Part shown: positions 1 to 8,679 of the stretch, piece after piece
How positions within the stretch are numbered: position 1 is the first letter of the stretch
Layout of the letters: each line of letters begins with the position of its first letter
Source: Aestuariivirgaceae bacterium
Lineage (GTDB): Bacteria; Pseudomonadota; Alphaproteobacteria; Rhizobiales; Aestuariivirgaceae
Assembly: GCA_028282065.1 (NCBI GenBank)
Contig: JANQIR010000091.1
Span: forward strand, 1-38,890
DNA: 38,890 nt
Direction of reading: 5' to 3'
The notes under the pieces: generated by a model
Seen by the model: the letters and a program-made list of their open reading frames with translations, nothing else
The model's database searches: none
What the model was told of the DNA's origin: nothing
Program-made: the position numbers and the translations under genes

Positions 1-2013
1 ACGCTCACGCTGACCGGAAGTCCGAAACTTGCCTTCTGGCCGGAGCTCTCCGTTGAGTTGCGCGGCGCGCGCCTGTCCAACCCGCCCGGCATGTTTGAAG
101 GCCAGGTCGCCCAAATGGATGCGGTACGGGTGCGCGTTGCTGCCGCTCCGTTGCTGTCCAGGCGGCTGGAGATCAAAGAGATCACCCTGGTCAAGCCGAG
201 ACTGAGCCTTGTGATAGACGGACAGGGCCGGGCGAACTGGAGCGTCCAAAACACAAAAGGCGGCGGCAAATCCGATCAATCAGGCGGTCAGGCAGGCGGT
301 CAGGCAGGCGGTCAGGCGAGCGGGCAATCTGGAGACGGGAGCAGCAGCGTCAGCGGCCTGCCGAGCGGTGTAGGTATCGACAGCATCGAAATCGCACCGG
401 TGGTCATCGAGGGTGGTGACGTGCGCTATCTGGACGAACGCACCGGCACTGCCTTCGCCGCCACCGACGTGGACATGACCGTCACGCTGGCATCGCTCAA
501 CGGATCCGTAGACCTGAAAGGCGCGATGACGTGGCAGAAGGAACGGATCAACCTGACCTTCTTCGCCAAGGCGCCGGCACGGCTGACGGCGCAGGGTTCG
601 CCGGCCGATCTGACCATCAACAGCCGACTGCTCAACCTGACCTTCAACGGACGAGGCGTGCTCAAGGGCGGCCTGAACCTGGCGGGACAGGTCAGCGTAA
701 ACACCCCGTCCATCCGTCAACTGGCTGCCTGGACAGGGTCCGCGCTGCCGCCCGGACGCGGGTTCGAGGCCTTTTCGGCAAAGGCGGCCCTGGATATGAC
801 CGGTGACACCGTCAAGCTCAGCAAGGCATCGATCCAACTTGACGGCATGAACGCCCAGGGCGCGATCACGCTGTCCCTGAAAGGCGCAAGGCCCTATGTG
901 TCCGCTTCGCTCGGCGTCGACCGGATTGACGTCAACACCTATGCGGCACCGTCCAAATCGCAAGGTGACAGCAGTTCGGGCAGCGGCAGCTCAGGCGGCG
1001 GCGACTGGAGCGATGCACCGATCAGCTTCGCCGGGCTGAAAGGGGCCGATGCCGATCTGTCCTTGAACACCAACACGATTATTTACGGCAATGTCAAAAC
1101 CGGGCGGACAGCCGTCACGGCAAAACTGCGCAATGGCGTGCTCGACGCCAAATTGGCACAAATGGCATTTTACGGTGGCAATGCCGCCGGCCAGATCATC
1201 CTTGACGGTGCCAAGAAGAAGCCCGCGATCCGAGGCGCGCTGAATGCCGCCGGCCTGGACGGCTACAAGCTGTTGCGCGATTTCGCGGATTTCAAACGCA
1301 TTGCCGGGCGTACAAATCTTGCCCTGTCGATCGCGGCAAGCGGTGCCAGCCAGCGCGAAATCGTCTCGACATTGCGCGGCACCGGCAAGTTCCAGTTTAC
1401 CGATGGCGAATTGCGCGGCATCAATGTGGCGCGGATGATCCGTGGGGTCAGCTCGAACGTTCTGGGCGGCTGGGACACCGGACCAGCCGAGAAGACGGAT
1501 TTCTCGGTGCTCGAAGCCAGTTTCAACATCACCGACGGGATTGCCAGGAACCAGGATCTGAAGATGCTCGGCCCGCTGGTGCGCATCACCGGGGCGGGCG
1601 AGGTTGACATGCTGAGGCGCCGGCTGGACTACAAGGTCGAACCCAAACTGGTCGCGTCTTTGGAGGGCCAGGGCGGAAGCTCCGATCTCACGGGCCTGCC
1701 GGTTCCGGTGATCATCAAGGGACCGTGGAGCAATCCGAAGATCTATCCCGATATCGAGGGCATCCTGCAGAACCCGCAGGCAGCCTATGACGCACTTTCC
1801 AAGCTGACCGGCCAAGGCGGCAATATCGACGTCAATGCGGCAGCGAAGAAGCTGCAGGAAAAGGCCACCGGAGAGGTCACCGATGCCGTCGCAAAAGAGG
1901 CCACCAAGATCCTCGGCGAGGAAGCCGGCGAAGCCATCGGCAAGGAAGCCGGAGAGGCGCTGAACAAGTCCGGGAAGTCGCTGCTGAAGAATTTCCTCAA
2001 GCAGGGCGATTGA
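1..2013 (+). CDS. AsmA family protein, C-terminal part (5' end outside window)
   Basis: Reading frame 1 is open from the first base, so the gene starts upstream of the window; a TTG at 58 is only an internal codon. The 670 visible residues have the alternating, beta-rich, Gly/Asp/Leu pattern of AsmA/YhjG-like proteins. These are large inner-membrane-anchored periplasmic proteins linked to outer-membrane and lipid homeostasis. Typical phrases include SVDLKGAMTW, LRGTGKFQFTDGELRGINV (roughly two thirds along) and a C-terminal VIIKGPWSNPKIYPD segment, which is common near the end of AsmA proteins. A Gly/Gln/Ser linker sits near residues 85-115 of the visible part, and a second Ser/Gly run near 320. 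The last ~50 residues are Ala/Glu/Lys-rich and probably helical. moaE follows 59 bases later. The family call is confident; the exact role is unknown. Confidence 0.85.
   Translation, partial: TLTLTGSPKLAFWPELSVELRGARLSNPPGMFEGQVAQMDAVRVRVAAAPLLSRRLEIKEITLVKPRLSLVIDGQGRANWSVQNTKGGGKSDQSGGQAGGQAGGQASGQSGDGSSSVSGLPSGVGIDSIEIAPVVIEGGDVRYLDERTGTAFAATDVDMTVTLASLNGSVDLKGAMTWQKERINLTFFAKAPARLTAQGSPADLTINSRLLNLTFNGRGVLKGGLNLAGQVSVNTPSIRQLAAWTGSALPPGRGFEAFSAKAALDMTGDTVKLSKASIQLDGMNAQGAITLSLKGARPYVSASLGVDRIDVNTYAAPSKSQGDSSSGSGSSGGGDWSDAPISFAGLKGADADLSLNTNTIIYGNVKTGRTAVTAKLRNGVLDAKLAQMAFYGGNAAGQIILDGAKKKPAIRGALNAAGLDGYKLLRDFADFKRIAGRTNLALSIAASGASQREIVSTLRGTGKFQFTDGELRGINVARMIRGVSSNVLGGWDTGPAEKTDFSVLEASFNITDGIARNQDLKMLGPLVRITGAGEVDMLRRRLDYKVEPKLVASLEGQGGSSDLTGLPVPVIIKGPWSNPKIYPDIEGILQNPQAAYDALSKLTGQGGNIDVNAAAKKLQEKATGEVTDAVAKEATKILGEEAGEAIGKEAGEALNKSGKSLLKNFLKQGD
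281..316 (+). repeat. three perfect 12-bp tandem units inside the AsmA-like gene
   Basis: Three identical copies of CAGGCGGTCAGG lie head to tail, followed by a decayed fourth unit. They stay in frame and encode a Gly-Gly-Gln-Ala type linker. A 12-bp in-frame unit can change copy number without breaking the gene. Confidence 0.9.
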
Positions 2014-2072
2014 CCCGGGCGGTGTTGCAGGCCATCTAAAGAGGTTGTTGGACAAAGCCGTACAGAGTTTCG

Positions 2073-2537
2073 ATGATCCGCGTACAGGAAGAACCTTTCG
2101 ATGCGGCCGCCGAAAGCCAGGCGCTGCGGGCGGGCCGAACCGATACGGGCGCAACCGTCACCTTCGTAGGTACGGTGCGCGAGCTGTCCGGCGGCCAGGC
2201 GATCCAGCATATGACGCTGGAACACTATCCCGGCATGACGGAAAAGGCATTGCAGGACATTGAGCGGCAGGCTGTCGAACGCTGGCCGCTGCTCGACACG
2301 TTGATCGTCCATCGCTACGGCCGGCTGGCGCCGGGCGACGACATCGTGCTGGTAGCGGTCACCTCAGCACATCGTGAGGCCGCATTTGAGGCCTGTGCCT
2401 TCCTGATGGACTGGCTGAAGACCAAGGCCCCGTTCTGGAAGCTGGAAGAGGGCAATTGCGGCGAAGCAAATTGGGTGGACGCACGCGACAGCGACGATAA
2501 AGCCGCGGCACGCTGGATGAAAGATCCGGTCGCTTGA
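2073..2537 (+). CDS. moaE: molybdopterin synthase catalytic subunit MoaE
   Basis: This 154-residue protein has the length of MoaE. MoaE works with thiocarboxylated MoaD in the cytoplasm to convert precursor Z (cPMP) to molybdopterin. Visible signatures are the N-terminal GATVTFVGTVRE strand, the HxTLEHYPGM-type segment at 47-55, HRYGRLAPGDDIV at 80-92, and LKTKAPFWK at 115-123. K116 and K123 match the spacing of the two active-site lysines of the E. coli enzyme. ATG at 2073 gives a protein starting exactly at the family start. No moaD lies in the window; the upstream neighbour is an AsmA-like gene. The stop overlaps the TTG start of the nuclease gene by 4 bases, suggesting translational coupling. 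Confidence 0.95.
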   Translation: MIRVQEEPFDAAAESQALRAGRTDTGATVTFVGTVRELSGGQAIQHMTLEHYPGMTEKALQDIERQAVERWPLLDTLIVHRYGRLAPGDDIVLVAVTSAHREAAFEACAFLMDWLKTKAPFWKLEEGNCGEANWVDARDSDDKAAARWMKDPVA

Positions 2538-3163
2538 AACGGCCGCGGCGCACGGGCCAGCCGGGGGGGCGACGCTCGAGGCGGCCGCTATGGCGCAGGG
2601 CCGGTGACATCGGCCTGACGCTTGTTCTCGCGGCGGCCGTGATTTTCATCATCCGGCAGTTCGACGAAGAGGTGCTCACGGGCTCTTTGAAGGTGATCGA
2701 TGGGGACTCGCTGCGAACGGCAGACGGCGAAATTCGCCTGCACGGTATCGATGCACCGGAGTTACGGCAGACCTGCACCAGCGGAGCGGGCAAGCCGTAT
2801 GACTGCGGCCGGCAGGCAGCACGGCATTTGCGCAGGCTGGTCAAGGGACATTCGGTTGCCTGCACCACCATTGACGTCGACCGGTACGGCCGGCGGGTTG
2901 CCGTCTGCCAGGCCGGTTCGACGGATCTCAATACGGCCATGGTGTCGGCCGGCTGGGCGATCGCCTATACACGGCACTCGTTTGCTTATGTGCGCGCCGA
3001 GCAGGCGGCAAAGGACGGTTCGCGGGGCCTGTGGGCGGGGCAGTTCGACCGGCCCGAGCTCTGGCGGCGGCTCAGCGAAGGCCGCCTGGCAGTGGGTGAG
3101 GCGGGCGGCACCAAGGGCGCCAATCTTGGCTCAGCGCCAGAAATCCCGGCTGAAGACGACTAG
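2534..3163 (+). CDS. membrane-anchored thermonuclease-family (SNase-like) protein
   Basis: A 209-residue protein starting at TTG, overlapping the moaE stop (TTGA). After a very basic N-terminus there is one hydrophobic segment (about residues 24-41). It probably anchors the protein in the inner membrane with the rest outside. A staphylococcal nuclease domain follows (about 50-170). The expected catalytic set is present: D58 in VIDGDSL, R68, D73 and E76 in IRLHGIDAPE, and R120 in DRYGRR, matching D21, R35, D40, E43 and R87 of the S. aureus enzyme. Three or four Cys residues (81, 91, 110, 125) may form disulfides. It is probably a Ca2+-dependent nuclease, although many proteobacterial homologues are uncharacterised. 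The 3' end overlaps the convergent trkH gene by 33 bases. Confidence 0.85.
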   Translation: MKRPRRTGQPGGRRSRRPLWRRAGDIGLTLVLAAAVIFIIRQFDEEVLTGSLKVIDGDSLRTADGEIRLHGIDAPELRQTCTSGAGKPYDCGRQAARHLRRLVKGHSVACTTIDVDRYGRRVAVCQAGSTDLNTAMVSAGWAIAYTRHSFAYVRAEQAAKDGSRGLWAGQFDRPELWRRLSEGRLAVGEAGGTKGANLGSAPEIPAEDD

Positions 3164-4633
3164 AACGGTAAAGAACTCCAGCCGTCCGAGCAGCATGCCA
3201 ATCACCAGAATGATCTTGGCCCCGTCGGGCAGAGATCCGAACGTACCGGCCGGCCCGATGGTTGAACCGAGCGCCGGCCCGACATTTGACAGGGACGTCA
3301 ATGCGCCGCTCAAGCTGGTGATGAAGTCCAGATCGAAGAACGACAGCGCCACCGTGAACAGCATAACCGAGGCAAACATCACCGACAGGTAGGCCAGGAC
3401 CGATGTGGCAATGTCGGCGGTGATCTGCTTGCCCTGGTAGGAGGCCACGACAATGCGGTTCGGGCTCATGAGCTGCTTTATGTAGTTGCGCGCGGTAATC
3501 AGCATGACCTGCAGGCGGAACATCTTGATGCCGCCGGTCGTCGATCCGGTGCAGCCGCCCAGAAACATCAAAACGAAGAACGTGCCGACGGCACCGCTTC
3601 CCCAGGCGGTGTAGTCGCCGACCGCATATCCCGTCGTCGAGATGATCGAAACGACGTTGAACGCCACGACCGTGACAGCTTCGGTAAGCGTGATGTCCGG
3701 ACGCGCGGCGTACCAAATGGTCATGCCGATGACGACAAAGGTCACCATTTTCAGGAAGCCGCGGACCTGCGCATCGTTCCAGACATCGAAGGAACGGGTT
3801 TTCACGAACTTCACATAGAGCACCAACGGCAGACTGGAGGCGATCATGAAGATGATCGCCACCCAATGGATGGCCGGATCCTCGAAGTAGCCAAGCGACT
3901 TGTCATGGGTCGAAAACCCGCTGGTCGCGACGGTGGTCATCGCGTGGTTGAGGGCATCAAACGCATTCATGCCGGCAAAGCGATAGCTGACGGCACAGAT
4001 GGCGGTCAGGGCAAGATAGGTCAGGGCGATAAGGCCCATAAGCTCACGGGCACGCGGAACGAATTTGTCGCTGCGGTCGGAGCTTTCGGTCTGAAACAGC
4101 TGCATGCCGCCAACCCGCAGGAACGGCAGCATGACAAGCGCCATCACGACAATGCCGATACCGCCGATCCACTGAATCAAAGAGCGCCAGAGCAGAATAC
4201 CCGGCGGCAGCTCGTCCAGACCGGTCAGTATGGTCGAACCGGTCGTCGTCAACCCGGACACCGCCTCGAACCATGCATCAACCAGGCTGAGGCCACGGCC
4301 CAGGAAGACAAAGGGTATGGCCGCCACGGCAGACAGCACGATCCAGCTCGTCACAGTCAGCACGAAGCCCTCTTTCAGGGACACATCCTGCGACCAGCTT
4401 CCGCGGCTCATCATGACCAGCATGAGGCCGATAAACCCGGTAATGAACGCAGAGGCGGCAAAGACCTGCCAGTCAGGGTTGTCCGCGATAATATCGGTAA
4501 TCGCGGGAGGAAACATGAAAACAGTCAGCACCAGCATCATGATGCCGATGACAAACGAAACCCGGTTGAACTCAACAACCGGAATCCGCCGCTTGTGAAG
4601 CAACGATCCCCATTGATCGGCCAACCGGTTCAT
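3131..4633 (-). CDS. trkH: TrkH family potassium uptake protein
   Basis: A 500-residue polytopic membrane protein of normal TrkH length. TrkH forms the K+-translocating channel-like subunit and usually works with the cytoplasmic NAD/ATP-binding TrkA, which is not in this window. The four pore-loop filters are visible in order: SGLTTTGSTIL near 127, MTTVATSGFST near 233, VVSIISTTGYAVGDY near 327, and ALTSLSNVGPALGS near 450. A CTGSTTGGIKMFRL segment near 362 is typical of the loop after the third repeat. ATG at 4633 (complement) follows a GGGATTGAGAG stretch that can serve as ribosome binding site. The gene is convergent with, and overlaps, the nuclease gene. Confidence 0.95.
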   Translation of the reverse strand: MNRLADQWGSLLHKRRIPVVEFNRVSFVIGIMMLVLTVFMFPPAITDIIADNPDWQVFAASAFITGFIGLMLVMMSRGSWSQDVSLKEGFVLTVTSWIVLSAVAAIPFVFLGRGLSLVDAWFEAVSGLTTTGSTILTGLDELPPGILLWRSLIQWIGGIGIVVMALVMLPFLRVGGMQLFQTESSDRSDKFVPRARELMGLIALTYLALTAICAVSYRFAGMNAFDALNHAMTTVATSGFSTHDKSLGYFEDPAIHWVAIIFMIASSLPLVLYVKFVKTRSFDVWNDAQVRGFLKMVTFVVIGMTIWYAARPDITLTEAVTVVAFNVVSIISTTGYAVGDYTAWGSGAVGTFFVLMFLGGCTGSTTGGIKMFRLQVMLITARNYIKQLMSPNRIVVASYQGKQITADIATSVLAYLSVMFASVMLFTVALSFFDLDFITSLSGALTSLSNVGPALGSTIGPAGTFGSLPDGAKIILVIGMLLGRLEFFTVLVVFSRDFWR

Positions 4634-4819
4634 CTCTCAATCCCCACCCTTGCTATCCATCCGCCCACTGCCGGATGATCGCATGTTATGCCCGTTGACA
4701 CTGCGGATTGTCCATAATGCGATCGCGTAGCTGATGTGGTATCGTGCACTGGCAGGAACCGGCTGCCCACGGAATTGCTTGAGACAAATCGTCATGTCGT
4801 CCAAATAATTGCTTGAATT

Positions 4820-4849
4820 TTGACCCGGCCCGTTTGCAAGATGTTATGG
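4820..4849 (+). promoter_or_regulatory. possible sigma-70 type promoter for the XRE gene
   Basis: TTGACC at 4820-4825 and TTATGG at 4844-4849 are separated by 18 bases, about 70 bases before the ATG of the XRE gene. The -35 is good and the -10 is mediocre. The 4634-4918 gap also holds the divergent trkH start; I see no further gene in it. Confidence 0.35.
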
Positions 4850-4918
4850 TTTGCTTTCTAGAGTTGGGTTCCACGAGGCCCATTGAACAGGCTAGGCCTT
4901 TCAAGTTGGTGAAAGATT

Positions 4919-5143
4919 ATGAGTAATTACAGAGCCATCGGCTCTTCGCTTCGAGAACGACGCCAACAGCTGGGCTTGCGCCGGGTTAAGCTGGCGCAAA
5001 GATTGGGATTGTCCACTGAGACGATCGAGCGCATCGAAATGGGCGAAACCGCACACTTGTCAGCAGGTTGCCTGGCGATGGCAATGGAACTTGGTGTTGA
5101 CGCCGAATGGCTTTTGGTCGACGCTAAGGAGACCAAGAATTAG
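4919..5143 (+). CDS. small XRE/Cro-type helix-turn-helix regulator
   Basis: A 74-residue protein that is almost entirely one HTH domain of the lambda-repressor (XRE) type. SSLRERRQQLGL is helix 1, RVKLAQRLGLSTETIERIEMGE gives helices 2-3 with the characteristic [IL]ERIE-GE ending, and SAGCLAMAMELGVDAEWLL forms the last helices. No ligand or dimerisation domain follows. It is likely a DNA-binding repressor, possibly of its own operon. The next gene begins 23 bases after its stop in the same direction, so the two are probably co-transcribed. The target is unknown. Confidence 0.85.
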   Translation: MSNYRAIGSSLRERRQQLGLRRVKLAQRLGLSTETIERIEMGETAHLSAGCLAMAMELGVDAEWLLVDAKETKN

Positions 5144-5166
5144 GGCCTAACGGGAGACCGGTCGTA

Positions 5167-5994
5167 ATGACTCCTGAACAGGTTGCCAGAACGAAACTGT
5201 GGGTCGACAATGGACAGGCCGCTGCAGAGCTGCCGGCCATCGTGGGTGACTTTGACCGGGACCTGATGTACCGGCACTTTGCGTTGTTGAGCGTCGAGCG
5301 CAGCGCCAGCGATACCGTTGTGCAATGGGATGTCGACCGGGTTCCGGATTCCTCGATCAACTGGCTGTTCGATCATTTGCCGGAATTTGACTCACCCTTC
5401 ATCCTCAAGACGTTCAAGGATGGCTGGATCACCGGAACATTCCGAAACGGAATCGCGGCGGTTGAGCGCATCGAAGCGCTGATGCGACTGCGCGGCGTTT
5501 CAATGGCCAACCGGTTCGTAAGCCGGGAGTTGCCGGTCAGAAACTGGAATAGCAAGTGGCCGGGCATCGTCGACCGGCCTGAATTCGCCTCCGACCGGAT
5601 CGTTTATTCGGAACTTGTCGCAGACGACCATATTCCCATGCGCTATGTGGGAACCGACTCCCTGGTTGCGAAGATTCTTGGCAAAGACTGGGGCGCGGAC
5701 GAGAACTATCTGCTCGACAACAATCTGCAGAAAATAGAACGTGATATGATCCGGTCCTATCTGAAAGCCTATTCGACCGGCCAGACGACAATTGAGGACG
5801 TTTTCGCGCAGGTGCCCTCACCTAAGGATGGAGAGCCGTTCTGGCTGCCATACCGCCGGCTGATCTGGCCGACGGTTCACAAGGGCAAGGACTGCCTGGC
5901 GTCGATCAGTCTGTATGGCCAGCCGGACGTAAGATTAAGTCCGCTTGCTGAGCAGTTTTGCGGATCATATGTTCCAGTTGAGCGCGCCTTATGA
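5167..5994 (+). CDS. unrecognised 275-residue protein downstream of XRE regulator
   Basis: I do not recognise this protein. ATG at 5167 is preceded by GGGAGACCGG, a usable ribosome binding site. There is no signal peptide or membrane segment. It is moderately acidic and rich in Trp/Tyr/Phe, with strand-like stretches such as DTVVQWDVDRVP (near 48), GWITGTFRNGIAAVERIEALMRL (near 94) and FWLPYRRLIWPTVHKGKDCLASISLYG (near 225-250). The last stretch resembles the closing strands of a PAS-like sensory fold, but this is weak inference. It probably forms an operon with the XRE regulator. Its 3' end overlaps the convergent downstream gene by 89 bases, so one of the two ends may be shorter in function, although both frames are open to their stops. 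Confidence 0.7.
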   Translation: MTPEQVARTKLWVDNGQAAAELPAIVGDFDRDLMYRHFALLSVERSASDTVVQWDVDRVPDSSINWLFDHLPEFDSPFILKTFKDGWITGTFRNGIAAVERIEALMRLRGVSMANRFVSRELPVRNWNSKWPGIVDRPEFASDRIVYSELVADDHIPMRYVGTDSLVAKILGKDWGADENYLLDNNLQKIERDMIRSYLKAYSTGQTTIEDVFAQVPSPKDGEPFWLPYRRLIWPTVHKGKDCLASISLYGQPDVRLSPLAEQFCGSYVPVERAL

Positions 5995-6652
5995 TGGATA
6001 GGGCCTCGCTGGGGTTCTTCAGGCCGGGTGGCGGCCTTTCCCAGGTGATGAAATCCGTCTCGGCATAGGGATTGCCGGCCCGGTAGACCCCACCACGCAT
6101 GACACTTGCTTCCGCCACCAGCGCCCATACGGCATCAGGTTTCCAGTGCGTGTAGGCCAAAGTCAGGCCGACGCGCGGCAGAAGATCGAGCAGACCAGTG
6201 GCGGCTGCACCTTTGACCATACCACGGTCGACCCAGAGTTCACCTTGATATACCAGCTTGCCGCGCAGCGTGCGGACGTCGGGCGAGGGCGGTTCATGCG
6301 GCTCGGCGATTGCCACGTCATGACCGGCCCGGATATGCAGGCCCAGAAGCTGGTTGATCATCCAGCTGCGTAGATCCTGCTCAACCTGATCCATACGGAA
6401 CGCATGCAGGAACACGGTCCGGTTGCCCTTGAGACCCTTGACCCAAAAGGCCGTGTCATCATTGAAATCATTGTAGCGATAGTCGAAGTTCGGTGACGGC
6501 TCGTCACCGCGCGCTTCCATGCGCTCCTCGAAATATTGCCGGAATCCGAATCGCACCAGTGTCTTGATGCCAAAATCCTCCTCAGCCCGCGCGGTCAGAA
6601 GAAATGCCGCCCGCATCACGGTCAAAGGATCGAGTCCTGTGTCAAACTCCAT
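5906..6652 (-). CDS. unrecognised 248-residue cytoplasmic protein
   Basis: No family recognised. The protein has no signal peptide or transmembrane segment. It is rich in aromatic and acidic residues in the first half (NFDYRYNDFNDDTAFWVKG near 55-73) and ends in a basic helical region (SEALSIIRRAQLEHMIRK near 213-230). ATG at 6652 (complement) has only a weak upstream purine stretch. The composition matches the genome and the frame is long, so it is probably a real gene. It converges on the XRE-linked gene with an 89-base tail overlap. The tRNA-Thr gene lies 141 bases upstream on the same strand; the gap holds no gene I can support. Confidence 0.65.
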   Translation of the reverse strand: MEFDTGLDPLTVMRAAFLLTARAEEDFGIKTLVRFGFRQYFEERMEARGDEPSPNFDYRYNDFNDDTAFWVKGLKGNRTVFLHAFRMDQVEQDLRSWMINQLLGLHIRAGHDVAIAEPHEPPSPDVRTLRGKLVYQGELWVDRGMVKGAAATGLLDLLPRVGLTLAYTHWKPDAVWALVAEASVMRGGVYRAGNPYAETDFITWERPPPGLKNPSEALSIIRRAQLEHMIRKTAQQADLILRPAGHTD

Positions 6653-6793
6653 GGATGGAAGCCCGCCGCCCTACACTTCAGATCGGCCTTGCAAGCCGTA
6701 ACAACTCCGCGGCAAAGCAGTACAAACGGGAAATTCGCATGCCAGACCTCGCCGCCTGGTTATTCCTGCGCGGAACTCCAGGGTCGTCAGACC

Positions 6794-6868
<75 letters not shown>

Positions 6869-7024
6869 GCTGGTCAGGCTCTAACGCCTTGAAGTCACTT
6901 CGGTTTGAGAGAAGCTCTCCGCCACACGCTGGGCGTTTCTATCATGGCGTCCGTCCATTGTTCAAGAACGCCGCGTACATCCTCGGCAATATTTTGACAA
7001 GCTCGTTAAAAAACGTCTTTGGCA

Positions 7025-8194
7025 TTACTGAGCCGGCATGGCCGTTTCGACCAGCCGCACCCAATAAGAACACCCTACAGGAATGATCTCGTCGTTGAAA
7101 TCGTACATCGGGTGATGAACGTTGGCCGTGTCTCCCTGACCGAGAAATATGAATGCTCCAGGCCGGGCATTGAGCATGAAGGAAAAGTCCTCGCCACCCA
7201 TCACCGGCAGGACATTGGTATCTACCTTGTCCTCACCGACGATCTGGCCTGCCACGGAGGCGGCGACCTCGGTCTGGGCCTCGTGGTTCACCGTTACCGG
7301 ATAGTTGCGCTGATAGTCGATGTTTGCCTCAAGACCGAACGCGGCAGCCGTGTGCTTGACGATTTCGGTCATTCTGCCCTCGACCAGATCACGCATTTCC
7401 TTCGTCAATGTGCGCACCGTTCCGCATAGGTGGGCATTTTGCGGAATCACGTTGAAGGTGTCGCCAGCCTGAAACTGGCATACCGAAATGACCGCGGAAT
7501 GTAACGGATCGGCATTGCGCGAGACAACGGTCTGGAACGACTGAACGATGTGGGTGGCGGCAATGATCGGATCGTTGGACAAGTGAGGTTTTGCCGCATG
7601 TCCGCCAATGCCGGTAATATCGATGGTAAACAGGTCAGCTGCGGCCATGAGCGGTCCCGGGCGGATGGCAAACTGGCCAACCGGCGAGCCCGGCCAGTTG
7701 TGCATTCCATAGACCTCCTGAATGTCGAACCGGTCCATCATGCCGTCGTTGACCATTTCGCGGCCACCGCCGCCGCCTTCCTCCGCCGGCTGGAATATCA
7801 CCACGGCAGTGCCGTCAAAATTCCTGGTCTCGGTCAGATATTTCGCCGCACCCAGCAGCATTGCAGTGTGGCCGTCATGGCCGCAGGCATGCATGACACC
7901 ATCGGTCTTCGACTTATAAGACCGGTCCGTCAGTTCGTGGATCGGCAGCGCGTCCATGTCGGCACGCAGCCCGATGACCTTTCCGCTGCCGGTTTGGCGG
8001 CCCTTGATGACGCCGACCACTCCGGTGCGGCCGATGCCGGTGGCAATTTCATCGACACCGAATTCCTTCAGCTTGTCCGCCACCAGGGTCGCCGTGCGAT
8101 GGACGTCGAACTGCAGCTCCGGATGGGCATGGATATCCCGGCGCCATTCGGTTATCTCGTCGTGAAACTCGGCTATCCGGTTAATGACTGGCAT
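7025..8194 (-). CDS. M20 family amidohydrolase (hippurate hydrolase-like)
   Basis: A 389-residue metal-dependent amidohydrolase of the M20D group (hippurate hydrolase, N-acyl-L-amino acid amidohydrolase, IAA-amino acid hydrolase). The metal-binding features are visible: HACGHDGHTAML at 102-113 with the bridging Cys104 and His106, PAEEGGGGG near 137-145 with the catalytic and metal-binding glutamates, GMHNWPG near 162, and a C-terminal GGEDFSFML...HHPMYDF. The central dimerisation domain lies between about 185 and 300. It should hydrolyse an N-acyl or N-aroyl amino acid in the cytoplasm; the substrate cannot be read from sequence. The start at 8194 is supported by AGGGAGA 9 bases upstream. It is divergent from the small gene upstream of murA. 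Confidence 0.93.
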   Translation of the reverse strand: MPVINRIAEFHDEITEWRRDIHAHPELQFDVHRTATLVADKLKEFGVDEIATGIGRTGVVGVIKGRQTGSGKVIGLRADMDALPIHELTDRSYKSKTDGVMHACGHDGHTAMLLGAAKYLTETRNFDGTAVVIFQPAEEGGGGGREMVNDGMMDRFDIQEVYGMHNWPGSPVGQFAIRPGPLMAAADLFTIDITGIGGHAAKPHLSNDPIIAATHIVQSFQTVVSRNADPLHSAVISVCQFQAGDTFNVIPQNAHLCGTVRTLTKEMRDLVEGRMTEIVKHTAAAFGLEANIDYQRNYPVTVNHEAQTEVAASVAGQIVGEDKVDTNVLPVMGGEDFSFMLNARPGAFIFLGQGDTANVHHPMYDFNDEIIPVGCSYWVRLVETAMPAQ

Positions 8195-8374
8195 GTGTTG
8201 TAGTCTCCCTGCACTCTTGCCGGCAAAACGTCATCAGGCCGGCACGCCTAATCAATGAGTATATCGGGTGCCGGCACGCGCGCGTCAAATTCTAATCCTG
8301 CCTTCGGGCCACGTCGTTGGCGCAATCGCGCCAGTGCGATATGTTCGGCAAGATCGGAAGGGGATCATCATACC

Positions 8375-8542
8375 ATGGCATCATCAAAAAACCGGCAAGA
8401 CCGAAAGCAGCGCCTGGCCGAGGCGTTGCGCGCCAATCTGAAACGGCGAAAGGAACAGGCACGCACGCAGCGCGAAGCGGCGAAGGATATCGATCCAACG
8501 CAAAACCACAGCAAAGAGGAAAATTCAAACTTCGACGGATAA
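8375..8542 (+). CDS. small basic protein upstream of murA (unknown function)
   Basis: A 55-residue ORF starting at ATG 8375 after GGAAGGGG, in the same frame as a longer open stretch that begins further upstream. It is extremely Lys/Arg/Gln-rich: the first 35 residues (KNRQDRKQRLAEALRANLKRRKEQ part) form an evident amphipathic basic helix. The tail is acidic/polar (HSKEENSNFDG). Short basic proteins of this look occur just upstream of murA in other Hyphomicrobiales, as far as I recall, but I know no function. It may bind nucleic acid, which is inference. murA begins 137 bases later. Confidence 0.65.
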   Translation: MASSKNRQDRKQRLAEALRANLKRRKEQARTQREAAKDIDPTQNHSKEENSNFDG

Positions 8543-8679
8543 GCGGCCGACCCCGGAACCTCAATCCGAAAACCTTGCCCTCGACATATCTAATGTGCTT
8601 CAAACCCTCTAACCAGGGGATAAAGGTGCGAAGGCACATATCACCGCCTCAAAGATAGTCTCAAGGACGTTACCGCAAT

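Noticed and set aside
3866..4678. Plus-strand open frame of 270 codons opposite trkH
   Set aside because: Its protein is His/Gln/Arg-rich with no domain, and trkH on the other strand has all pore motifs.
4686..4904. Short minus-strand frame of 72 codons upstream of the XRE gene
   Set aside because: No domain or plausible ribosome binding site, and it covers the likely XRE promoter.
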